A program made the position numbers and the translations under genes. The notes below the pieces were generated by a model. It did no database searches. It was not told the origin of the DNA and saw only the letters and a list, made by a program, of their open reading frames with translations. From contig CAJBYR010000280.1 in the NCBI GenBank assembly GCA_903959855.1, forward strand, positions 1 through 58,184: a DNA stretch of 58,184 nucleotides, read 5' to 3'. Of this stretch, positions 23,687 to 32,099 are shown one piece after another. The DNA is from an uncultured beta proteobacterium (GTDB taxonomy: Bacteria > Pseudomonadota > Gammaproteobacteria > Burkholderiales > Rhodocyclaceae). Numbering within the stretch: the first letter of the stretch is position 1; every line of letters starts with the position of its first letter.

Positions 23687-26354
23687 GTTCTGGTTGCGGG
23701 TGGTTCTGCTGCTGGCCATTGGCGCCTTGAGCATTCCGTTCGCCCGTGCCGAACGCCAGTCAAAAGTCAGCGAAACCAAGCACAACCTGTCTACGAGCAG
23801 CGCGGACGGAAACACCAAATCCGGGACCGAAAGCCAGATTTGCGTCTTCTGCCATACGCCGCACGGCGCCAATACGACGAATGTTTCGCCACTGTGGAAC
23901 CGTGCCACCTCCGGCGCAACCTACAACGCGTACTCCTCCGAATCGCTGGACGCCAGATTCGTCCTGGCCAGCAACTGGCTGGGCCAACCGCTGGGAAGTT
24001 CGAAACTGTGCCTCTCGTGCCACGATGGCACGATTGCGCTGGGCAATGTCGTCAATGCCCCCGGTGCAGGTGCCGGCAGCGCCATCTCTGTTGCGGGCAG
24101 CACAACAACCACAATGCCGGCCGGCACCAACACCGATGGCGCCTCCCCGGCTCAATCGGGCTATACGCGTCTGATCGGCAGCGATCTGCGAAACGATCAT
24201 CCGATCTCGATCACCTATGACAGTACGCTGGCCGCACGGGACGGCGAACTGCGTGTGCCGAACGCCCAGCAGCAGATTACGGGCCTGGCGCAAAACAGCA
24301 ATCATCCCCTGGTCGGGCCGCGCGCTCCGGGTCAAGGCAGCGGCATCGGCAACTCGGCCGCCAGCAGCGGATTGTATGGTACGAAATCGACGCGCCCGGT
24401 GCTGCCCCTGGAAAACACCACCGGCGCTGGCAGCGGCACCGGGCAAGTGCAATGCACCACCTGTCACGATCCGCACATCAAGGAAACCGACCTCACAGCC
24501 GAGAAGAACATCAAGTTTTTGCGGCGGCCGCGTTTCCAGCTGGATGTAGCGACCGGCAACTACCAGGACGGCAAAGACATCATCTGCCTTGCCTGTCACG
24601 ACAAAGGCGGCGAAAGCTGGGCCCGCTCGGCGCATGCCAATAGTCAAGTTGCCCAGCAAACTTACAAAGATGCAGCCGCCAACCTTCGCGAATTTCCATT
24701 GAACATTCCCGTCTGGAAGGCCTCCTGCCTGAATTGCCACGATACGCACACCGTCAGCGGCGCGCGGCGCCTGACACGCGGTGGTGTGCTCAGCGGCACC
24801 AGCACCCCGGCGCTGGAAGAAACATGCTACCAGTGCCACCGCAGTACCGGTTCGATCCTCAACTCGGTGACCACGGTGCCGGATATATGGGCTGATTTTC
24901 AGCTGGCCCGCAAAATGCCGATCACTGCCGCCAACGAGCAAACCAGGCACGACATCGGCGGAAATTTTAACGACACCTATTTGGGAACGGGAACGTCGGG
25001 ATCAAATTGCACCGGCGCTACCAACAAGTGCGGTGCCGATTTTGTCGAGGCTGTTGAGTTTCTCGGCCCGCCTCCGGGTCACCTTTCCGGTAAGGCGACC
25101 AACTCCAATCGCCATGCCGAATGCACGGATTGCCACAACCCGCACCGGGTGGTGAAGAATCGTCTTTTTTATGGATCGGCGAGCGGGTCGTACAATATCA
25201 CTGCGCCGCAATCCGAGGGGACACACAATCATACGGACACCGCGATGCTGCATACCAATGTTGCTTCGGGAGTTTTGCGGGGAACCTGGGGGGTCGAACC
25301 GAGTTATTCGAGCGCATCTTTTCATAGCCTAGCTAGCGATTTCAAGGTTCGTCGCGGCGACCCGGGTATCGATTTTGTAGCGAATGATTCTACCCCCGAC
25401 GACAAGGGCTTTGTGACGCGCGAATATCAGGTGTGTCTCAAGTGCCATTCTTCTTATGCCTATGGCAGCACGCCGCCGGACTTGGGCGTTTCCACGCCAA
25501 GCGGAACCAACGGCCTGACAAAATACACGGACCAGGCCAAGGAATTTCAGGCACCGGACGCTCACAGAGGCGAACCCCTCAGCGTCGGAAATGCCGGTGG
25601 ATCGGTTGGATACAACGCGAACAACCACCGCTCGTGGCACCCGGTGATGCGTTCAACCGGCCGCGACGCCGGGAGTCGCGATTTGAATGCCGACAATGCG
25701 TTCCGGCTACCGTTCCGGAATGTCGGCACCCAAACCATGTACTGCAGCGATTGCCATGGGAGCAACACGGGCGGCACTACAGCGATCCCGGCGGGAACAA
25801 ACCAGTCCGCCGGCGAGGGCTCCGCCTGGGGGCCGCACGGCTCAGGCAATGATTTCATTTTAAAAGGAGTATGGACCGGTAATACCGGGCACAACACTGC
25901 CAATGCGCTTTGTCTGAAATGCCACAACCCCATAAGTTCAACGGGTTTTAATGGGCCTGTAGGGAATTTGCATGACGAACATCAAAAACGGATCGGGGGA
26001 ACCCTGCAATGTACCTGGTGCCATATCGCCGTACCGCATGGCTGGAAGAACAAGGCCTTGCTCGTCAATTTGAACGATGTGGGCGGCGAGGTGCCGGGTT
26101 ACTTGGCGACTGACAGTTTTGAGGTCGCCATTCAAAATAGCGCTGACAACTATACGGCGCCGCCATATTATCTGGAGGCAAAAAACAAGATTCGTTCTTT
26201 CGCGCAAAGTGGTAGTTGGGTAGAAGGCAACTGTGGATCATCGAATGTTGCAGGGAAAACGATCATCGCGAATAGTCAGGGCGGCACTAGTAATCGCGCA
26301 GGGTCAGGGAAAAACTGGATGACAGCGGGTGTCTGCAATTCGGGCATGCCGTAG
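23679..26354 (+). CDS. Eleven-heme c-type cytochrome with an OmcE-like N-terminal tetraheme module
   Basis: 891 residues from a GTG at 23679, with signal peptide (LLLAIGALSIPFARA). Eleven CxxCH sites in order: CVFCH, CLSCH, CTTCH, CLACH, CLNCH, CYQCH, CTDCH, CLKCH, CSDCH, CLKCH, CTWCH. The first 300 residues repeat the tetraheme pattern (ETKHNLS, CVFCHTPHGA, CLSCHDG, CTTCHDPH, CLACHDK). Seven more hemes follow in a different arrangement with many His residues, ending in a heme-free Ser/Asn-rich tail with a Cys pair. It is the largest cytochrome of the locus and probably surface-exposed or terminal in the chain. Its start lies inside the end of the NHL gene. The 396-residue antisense ORF is a shadow. 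Confidence 0.9.
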   Translation: MNRFWLRVVLLLAIGALSIPFARAERQSKVSETKHNLSTSSADGNTKSGTESQICVFCHTPHGANTTNVSPLWNRATSGATYNAYSSESLDARFVLASNWLGQPLGSSKLCLSCHDGTIALGNVVNAPGAGAGSAISVAGSTTTTMPAGTNTDGASPAQSGYTRLIGSDLRNDHPISITYDSTLAARDGELRVPNAQQQITGLAQNSNHPLVGPRAPGQGSGIGNSAASSGLYGTKSTRPVLPLENTTGAGSGTGQVQCTTCHDPHIKETDLTAEKNIKFLRRPRFQLDVATGNYQDGKDIICLACHDKGGESWARSAHANSQVAQQTYKDAAANLREFPLNIPVWKASCLNCHDTHTVSGARRLTRGGVLSGTSTPALEETCYQCHRSTGSILNSVTTVPDIWADFQLARKMPITAANEQTRHDIGGNFNDTYLGTGTSGSNCTGATNKCGADFVEAVEFLGPPPGHLSGKATNSNRHAECTDCHNPHRVVKNRLFYGSASGSYNITAPQSEGTHNHTDTAMLHTNVASGVLRGTWGVEPSYSSASFHSLASDFKVRRGDPGIDFVANDSTPDDKGFVTREYQVCLKCHSSYAYGSTPPDLGVSTPSGTNGLTKYTDQAKEFQAPDAHRGEPLSVGNAGGSVGYNANNHRSWHPVMRSTGRDAGSRDLNADNAFRLPFRNVGTQTMYCSDCHGSNTGGTTAIPAGTNQSAGEGSAWGPHGSGNDFILKGVWTGNTGHNTANALCLKCHNPISSTGFNGPVGNLHDEHQKRIGGTLQCTWCHIAVPHGWKNKALLVNLNDVGGEVPGYLATDSFEVAIQNSADNYTAPPYYLEAKNKIRSFAQSGSWVEGNCGSSNVAGKTIIANSQGGTSNRAGSGKNWMTAGVCNSGMP

Positions 26355-26469
26355 CTCCGAGACATTCTCCCGATTTAAGTCCGTCTGCCATTGTCCGCGA
26401 AGCAAGTCGGACGCTTTCGTGGTGATCAATGGAAGCACCACTGCAGCGCGGTTACCGGCCACACCCATG

Positions 26470-27516
26470 TCACCCTTCTTGATGGACAGCGAGGACGTTC
26501 AGCACATTCCTGAGCGCGCCGGGTTTGAAACCGAAAACAAGATTGCACTCAATGAAACTGTCGCACCAGCATCCGCCGCAATCAGGTGCCTGAAGTTTTT
26601 CCAGTGCGTGGGCGAAGCCCAGTTCGGTGGTACTCCAGCCCTTGACCGCGCCCTGAAGATAGTTGCAGGGATAAAGCATCCCGTCCGGTGAAATCGAACA
26701 GAAGAGTTGCGCGGCATGGCAGCGCAAGCGGCCGGCATGCCAGGCGCCCTGCTTTTGTTGCGGTTGCTGCCGACCCCAATGGTCGCGATAGAAGGCAAAC
26801 AGATCCGTCGAGCTTGCTAGTGGCGTCGCCGGACGGTCGCGCTCGACGATCAGATAGTTCATGGCGGCGGTAAATGCTTCAGGATCGGGGAGCAGCTCTG
26901 CGGCATTGCGCGACTGCAGTCCTTCTTTCATCACCGGTAAAAAAGTCGCCCTGATGCCCTCCCGTGTTGCCAGCGCGATCACTTCAGGTATCAACCCGAT
27001 ATTGTTACGACCCAGCACGGTGGTGGTCCATACTTCGATGTTCGCAGCTCGCGCAGCACGGATGGCGGCGATGGCTCGGGCGTAAGACCCTTTGCCTCTG
27101 GCCTTATCGTGCACTGCTTGCGGGCCATCAAGGCTGATCGCAAGGAAGTCCAGCCCCGCGAGTTCTCCAATACGGCGCGGGATTTGTAACCCATTGCTTA
27201 CCAGATTGACGGTCAGACCGCGTCTTTTGGCATGACTGATGATGTTCCCCAGGTCGCGTCGTAGCATGGGTTCGCCACCCCCGAGACTGAGGCGTTCGGT
27301 ACCGGCATCGGCAACCTGGTCGATCAGTTGCAACACCGTTGCCGTGTCCATTTCGGGCGGTGGGTTGCTCCAGACGCCGCAGTATGCGCAGCGCAGGTTG
27401 CAGCGGTAGGTCAGCAACAGGTTGACGATCAGCGGTATGCGGGCGACACCGCTGCGACCCTTGAGAATCTTCCAGGCGGTTCCCGCAGGGGAGTGCCGAT
27501 AGCGCGCAAAGCTCAC
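26470..27516 (-). CDS. Radical SAM enzyme with SPASM/twitch-like C-terminal cysteines
   Basis: 348 residues from a GTG at 27516 that overlaps the preceding stop (GTGA). The radical SAM motif CNLRCAYC is at residues 39-46 in IVNLLLTYRCNLRCAYCGVW, followed by LSLGGGEPMLRRDL and ISLDGP, the standard SAM-binding strands. A C-terminal Cys set (CHAAQLFCSISPDGMLYPCNY and CGGCWCDSFIEC) suggests auxiliary iron-sulfur clusters as in SPASM or twitch proteins. Last gene of a four-gene minus operon with another radical SAM, a GT2-radical SAM fusion and a GT87-like protein. The substrate is unknown; context points to a sugar, lipid or peptide modification. Confidence 0.87.
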   Translation of the reverse strand: MSFARYRHSPAGTAWKILKGRSGVARIPLIVNLLLTYRCNLRCAYCGVWSNPPPEMDTATVLQLIDQVADAGTERLSLGGGEPMLRRDLGNIISHAKRRGLTVNLVSNGLQIPRRIGELAGLDFLAISLDGPQAVHDKARGKGSYARAIAAIRAARAANIEVWTTTVLGRNNIGLIPEVIALATREGIRATFLPVMKEGLQSRNAAELLPDPEAFTAAMNYLIVERDRPATPLASSTDLFAFYRDHWGRQQPQQKQGAWHAGRLRCHAAQLFCSISPDGMLYPCNYLQGAVKGWSTTELGFAHALEKLQAPDCGGCWCDSFIECNLVFGFKPGALRNVLNVLAVHQEG

Positions 27517-28484
27517 TTGTTCGTTACCCGCGTTTGCCGATCCAGCAGCGATCGCGTCACGAAAGCGAATGGATTCTGTACCCAGGCCGCATTGCGGTGG
27601 TAGCAGTTCCACCAACACCTGCACTGGTCGGGAACGGCCTGCGGCAGCGTACGCAAGGCGCTCTCGATATCCGTCGTGTCATGATGCAAGGGCGCGCCGA
27701 CGGCGGGCGTATCCTGACAAGGCAACAAACGACCGTCGCTATCGATCGCGAGATAGGCTTTGCCAGCCATGCAATGGACTGCGGCGCGGCCTTCCACAAA
27801 CGGCACGAAGCCCGCAATGTAGTCGTCCGGTTCGTCGATGGCCATGCCGGAACGCTTCAGGGCTAGAAGTTCATCCTGCAGCGCTTTCAGGCCGGCGACT
27901 TTTTCGGGTGTATCAAATGCGTTCAGCGGCCCCGGGCGCTGCACCAGTTGCAGGTTGAGCGGGATGTGGTAACGGGCCAGTTCGTGGGCGACCCCGATGA
28001 TGGAATTGACATTGCGGCTGGTGATGACGGCCGTACCGCGCAATTCAAAGGATCTTCGCCTGGCATACTCCGCCATCAAGGGGAGCTTCCCGTAGGCGCT
28101 CTTGAGCGATGCATCCGAGTCGCCGCTGTGGTCGATCGAGAAGTTGAGGTAATCGAGGCCTTGCATCGCCTGCAGATGGCTTTCACTCAGGGTTCTGGCG
28201 TTGGTGCACAGACCGGCGATACCTAGTTCCGACAGTGCATTGATGACCTCGGGCAGACCCTTGTACAGCAGCGGCTCGCCCCCGGACACGGTGAAAATCG
28301 AAAAGCGGTGGGCGATACGGCGGGCGATCTTGATCCAGTCCTGTGGAGACAGGTCCGCGCTTTTCCCGTACGCCGTGCAGTAGCTGCAGGTCAGATCGCA
28401 ACGCCGGGTGACAATGAGATTGACTGCGGCACTGCGTTGCCAGGCGGCGCGCAATGTAGCGTTGGCCCATTTTCTGATACGCAT
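27513..28484 (-). CDS. Radical SAM enzyme
   Basis: 323 residues. CDLTCSYC at residues 29-36 gives the 4Fe-4S site, FTVSGGEPLLYKGL the SAM-binding glycine motif, and FSIDHSGDSDAS a strand-4 region. The C-terminal part contains cysteines in HCMAGKAYLAIDSDGRLLPCQD and QCRCWWNCYH, similar in placement to SPASM proteins. It lies one base after the GT2-radical SAM gene and overlaps the next radical SAM gene by four, so the products are made together. I do not recognise the specific subfamily or substrate. Confidence 0.87.
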   Translation of the reverse strand: MRIRKWANATLRAAWQRSAAVNLIVTRRCDLTCSYCTAYGKSADLSPQDWIKIARRIAHRFSIFTVSGGEPLLYKGLPEVINALSELGIAGLCTNARTLSESHLQAMQGLDYLNFSIDHSGDSDASLKSAYGKLPLMAEYARRRSFELRGTAVITSRNVNSIIGVAHELARYHIPLNLQLVQRPGPLNAFDTPEKVAGLKALQDELLALKRSGMAIDEPDDYIAGFVPFVEGRAAVHCMAGKAYLAIDSDGRLLPCQDTPAVGAPLHHDTTDIESALRTLPQAVPDQCRCWWNCYHRNAAWVQNPFAFVTRSLLDRQTRVTNK

Positions 28485-28485
28485 C

Positions 28486-30627
28486 TCAGGGTCTGCCCGG
28501 GCTTTGCCGGGCGGCCGGAGCGAAGAAGCGCCACAGGCGCCAGGGACGATAACTCACGGTGGCAAGGATGGCGCATTCAAACGAGCAGCGGCATTCGGTG
28601 GCAGCGATGTAGTCAGTGACCCGCCGCGCTTGCGGACTGGAAAGGAGGGCGCCAAGGTGGTCACCGTGGGCGTCAAGTCGGCCGAGGACAAAGTCGTTGT
28701 GTGTGGCGGCATGTTGCGGACGCACGATGTGAATCATCTCGCAGGGCAGTACCGTGCCGTCCGCATGAATCACCGCCAGGCGGCGTCCGGCCAGACATGT
28801 GCCGCAAGGCCAGGGAGATTCCGGGTGGCGCACGATCAGGGACATAGTGCGGTCGAGAGCGGTCAGGAGCCGCGTCAGCCCGGATATGCTTTGCGGGGGG
28901 CCACTGGGGGCAGCGAGCAGGGCACAGGCTGCATCGTAGCTTGCATCATCGATACCGCCCAGACTTGGATCGGCAGGGACACCACGCAGCCGGTTCAACT
29001 CGATCTGATCAGGCCGGAAATTGCGCAGGGTTGCGAGCGTGGCCTCAAGACGGCTGTGATTCGCTGCGGTGAGTGTCAGGCAGATATGCATGCGCAGTTG
29101 GGGCAGCCATTGGCGCGCTTCGTCAAGTAAGGTCAGCGAATGTTCGACCTTGCGATACAGACCGGGCAGTCCGCGTAACCTGTCGTGTTCGTCCCCGAGG
29201 TCGTCAACGGAGATCTTGATGATGATGCGTGCGCGCGGTCCGGCAGCGGCAAGCCTTGGCAGCAGGCGTTCGAGCCGTTTGGGGTAGGAGCCGTTGCTGG
29301 CGATGCTGAATGAGCGTACTCCAGCCGCGTAATACGCACCCAATACCTCGGCGATGTCGTCGCGCAACAATGGTTCGCCCCCGGTCAGCGATACGTGACC
29401 TAGGGGACCGGCGCTGGCCGCAATGCGCTGAATGCGCGGCAGGTCAAGTTCGTCGGCAGCGCCGATGCGCTGGCGCTGAGGGCTGTCAAAACAATGCGCG
29501 CAGTGGGCGTTGCAGCGGTGGGTCAGGAAGTGGATCAGGTAACCGCCGGCACCGGGGGTGACGAGGCTTTTCAGGTAGCGAAAGAACATGGCGGCGTCGA
29601 TGGTCTTGCGTTGCACGGGCAGTCGTACCGTGTCCATGACGCCGAGCAGTCCGCCGGCCACCAACGCCAGCGTGGCAACAAAGTGAAAGACCGCTACGAG
29701 TGGCAGGCTGAAGAGCGGCATGGTTTGCAGCAGGCGCGCGAGAAAGCGATGCGACCGCACGGTGGAGATCGTCAGCATGGCAATCCCGGCGGCGCTTAGC
29801 GCGGGTGCGAGAACGCCTCCCGCTAGAAACGCCACACCCAGCAAGAACAGCAGCCGCGCAGCGCCTTCACGCTGCCCGCCCATGACGTCGCTGAACTGCC
29901 GGTAGCGATGGATCAGGTGCATGTAACAGCGCGTCCGGAGCACAAGTTCCGACGCGTAATGGTACAAGCCTGGCTGTCGGTGTTCCACCCGCAACGTGCC
30001 GGAAAACCAATGTCGGTAACCGGCCTGGCCGAGACGAAGGCCCAAGTCGACATCTTCCAGCGTCATCCGTGGGTTTTCGATAAAGCCACCTACGGCTTCG
30101 AAGGCTGCTTTGCGCACGCCACAGACACAGCCATTGAGGTTGCCTGGCGCCCATTGGTCGATGATCGATTCCCGCATGGAGGCCTCGGCGGCGTCGAGAT
30201 AGCGGGAAAACACATCCTGGGCTAGATTGTTGTCGCGGTAACAACCGGAGAACGCTCCACAGTCAGGATGCTCGCGCATCAATGTGGCGCAGCGCTGAAG
30301 AAAATCGGCTTCGCACACGCGCGTGTCGGCGTCGAGAAAGATCAGCACCTCACCCCGCGCGGCTGTTGCTCCGGTGTTGCGTGCTGCGCCGGCACCCCGG
30401 CGCACCGGATGCGTGAGCAGTCTGATCCAAGGGTAGGCGGCGAGCATGGCGGCGGTATCGTCAGTGGATGCGTCATCGACGACAATGAATTCGCAACCAC
30501 CTGTAGTTGCGAGTTGTTGGCGGCAAAGGGAATCGAGCAGTGCGCCGATGAATGGCGCACCGTTGCGAACCGGCACGATCACTGACAGTAAGGGAGGCGG
30601 CAGCGCCGGGGCATTTGAACCGGTCAT
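28486..30627 (-). CDS. Fusion of a GT2 glycosyltransferase, membrane segments and a radical SAM domain
   Basis: 713 residues. Residues 12-240 are a family 2 glycosyltransferase: SVIVPVRNG, FIVVDDASTDDT, the DxD region IFLDADT at about 96-102, and NGCVCGVRKAAFEAVGGF with LEDVDLGLRL. Residues 258-335 hold two to three hydrophobic segments. Residues 360-700 are a radical SAM domain with CNAHCAHC at 372-379, SLTGGEPLLRDDI and C-terminal cysteines (CGTCLAGRR, LPCEM, ECRCSFEC). There is no frameshift or internal stop, so this is a real single polypeptide. It overlaps the GT87-like gene by four bases. The fusion implies sequential action on one membrane-associated substrate. I know of no described enzyme with this layout. 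Confidence 0.87.
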   Translation of the reverse strand: MTGSNAPALPPPLLSVIVPVRNGAPFIGALLDSLCRQQLATTGGCEFIVVDDASTDDTAAMLAAYPWIRLLTHPVRRGAGAARNTGATAARGEVLIFLDADTRVCEADFLQRCATLMREHPDCGAFSGCYRDNNLAQDVFSRYLDAAEASMRESIIDQWAPGNLNGCVCGVRKAAFEAVGGFIENPRMTLEDVDLGLRLGQAGYRHWFSGTLRVEHRQPGLYHYASELVLRTRCYMHLIHRYRQFSDVMGGQREGAARLLFLLGVAFLAGGVLAPALSAAGIAMLTISTVRSHRFLARLLQTMPLFSLPLVAVFHFVATLALVAGGLLGVMDTVRLPVQRKTIDAAMFFRYLKSLVTPGAGGYLIHFLTHRCNAHCAHCFDSPQRQRIGAADELDLPRIQRIAASAGPLGHVSLTGGEPLLRDDIAEVLGAYYAAGVRSFSIASNGSYPKRLERLLPRLAAAGPRARIIIKISVDDLGDEHDRLRGLPGLYRKVEHSLTLLDEARQWLPQLRMHICLTLTAANHSRLEATLATLRNFRPDQIELNRLRGVPADPSLGGIDDASYDAACALLAAPSGPPQSISGLTRLLTALDRTMSLIVRHPESPWPCGTCLAGRRLAVIHADGTVLPCEMIHIVRPQHAATHNDFVLGRLDAHGDHLGALLSSPQARRVTDYIAATECRCSFECAILATVSYRPWRLWRFFAPAARQSPGRP

Positions 30628-31907
30628 CCCGGCACGGTTTCTGACGGCACGGGGGGGGCATTCGCATCCGTTGATGCCAATGCGCCGCGGTAGCGATGAA
30701 GTGCGAGCAACAGCATGGTGAGGACGAAAAGAGTTCCGATCTGGACGTCCATATAAATGGCGCTTGGGCGAATCAGGTGCAGCGATGCAAAGCTCGCAAT
30801 CAGGATGACCATTTCCGTAACGCGAGCGCCGCGTTGGTGCATGTCAAGCCAGATCCATGCCATTGCCGGGACTAGCAGCATGAGATCGTAAAGATAAACG
30901 CTCGGCACCGCCAACAGTGTTGTCAGGCAGAGGATTGCCGACTGCAGACCCAGCGTGTCGCGGCGGGCGCGCCCACACCACCATGTCCATGCCACTATCA
31001 GGCTCATTATCGCTGCGCTGGCGATCTGCGCTAGCCATGCACTGTCAATCGATCCGCCGGCAAGACGCATTGTGGATATGATCGAAACCATCGGTTTGAA
31101 GTTGTATGCGCCAATCCCGAAGCCCTCCACCAGGTAAACCGAGGTTCCGATGAAGCCAAACCACGGGTCGTCGCCAAAGGCGATCAGGCTGAAAATAATG
31201 GTTGCGATAACGGTGGCTGAGGCGGCGCCAAAGACGCGCCAGTGACCGCCGCAAGCAAGCGCCAGAGGAATCAGGATGCCAAAGTGCGGCTTGACGCCGG
31301 CCAAACCTATACAAATGCCGGCCAGCATGGGGCGTGGAACAAGCCACGCCAGGCCCAGTCCGATGAAACCGGCGGTCAGGAAGCCGGTCTGACCATACAT
31401 GATGTTGTAAAACACCGGAGGGGCTGCCAGCCCAATCAACCAGAAGCTCTGGCCCTGAAGAATGGCGCGCAATGCAGCCAGATAAGGAATAGCGGTAACC
31501 GCCAGCCAGGCACACCAGGCGGAAAAATATGAAAGGTAAGCCAAGGGAATGGCGGCGAGGATAAAAGTTGGCGGATACATCCACGGGTGAAAGCCTATCG
31601 TGCGTGCCTGCTTTTCGCTAAGATTTCCGCCATATGCGGCTTGTGCTCCGCGCAGACCCGCTTGATACATCTCTTTCGGAATGTAAAGGTCGGATGCAGG
31701 TTGCTGCTTTACCAGCATCGATGCCGCGTAAAGCGAGGTGAAGTCAGTGAGCAAGGGCGCTTCGCCCCGCGCCGCAGAGCGTCGGCCATCGATGTGCAAA
31801 TAGCCGACGATAATCAGGTAGCCTATGAAAATTGCCACACCCAATACCGCCCAGGGTCTCGATCTCCAGCGTTGTGCTGCAGGGTCAACAGTCATGTTTT
31901 TATCCAT
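30624..31907 (-). CDS. GT87/DUF2029-like polytopic membrane glycosyltransferase
   Basis: 427 residues with about ten predicted membrane segments. The first periplasmic loop contains LLTDFTSLYAASML and HPWMYPPTF, and AGFIGLGLAWLVPRPMLAGICIGLAGVKPHFGILIPLAL matches the core of the GT-C family 87 (polyprenyl-phosphate-mannose-dependent transferases). Such proteins transfer a sugar from a lipid carrier on the periplasmic side. It is the first gene of the four-gene minus operon and diverges from the GT9 gene at 32100. Exact sugar and acceptor unknown. Confidence 0.82.
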   Translation of the reverse strand: MDKNMTVDPAAQRWRSRPWAVLGVAIFIGYLIIVGYLHIDGRRSAARGEAPLLTDFTSLYAASMLVKQQPASDLYIPKEMYQAGLRGAQAAYGGNLSEKQARTIGFHPWMYPPTFILAAIPLAYLSYFSAWCAWLAVTAIPYLAALRAILQGQSFWLIGLAAPPVFYNIMYGQTGFLTAGFIGLGLAWLVPRPMLAGICIGLAGVKPHFGILIPLALACGGHWRVFGAASATVIATIIFSLIAFGDDPWFGFIGTSVYLVEGFGIGAYNFKPMVSIISTMRLAGGSIDSAWLAQIASAAIMSLIVAWTWWCGRARRDTLGLQSAILCLTTLLAVPSVYLYDLMLLVPAMAWIWLDMHQRGARVTEMVILIASFASLHLIRPSAIYMDVQIGTLFVLTMLLLALHRYRGALASTDANAPPVPSETVPG

Positions 31908-31938
31908 AACACCGCATGCTAACTCACGGCATTTCTAT

Positions 31939-31952
31939 CTGCCAGTTGGCAG
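31939..31952. promoter_or_regulatory. Palindrome between the divergent glycosyltransferase operons
   Basis: CTGCCA-gt-TGGCAG is a perfect 14-base palindrome in the 192-base gap between the divergent starts at 31907 and 32100. Its position fits an operator serving both operons. No clear -35/-10 or -24/-12 box was found in the gap. Confidence 0.35.
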
Positions 31953-32099
31953 TGCCGGGCGCGGCGAATGAGCCGATTTTCGAAGTCAGATTTTCCGCCG
32001 CCCTGCGGGAGCGGGCGGTATGTATAGCATCGGACTGGTCGAGAGTCGGCGGTGGCCCTACGCCGATGGGGTGCTTGTGTATGCCATACGAGGGCGCCC

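Noticed and set aside
23760-24950. 396-residue minus-strand ORF
   Set aside because: Antisense to the 11-heme cytochrome; no signal, motif or ribosome site of its own.
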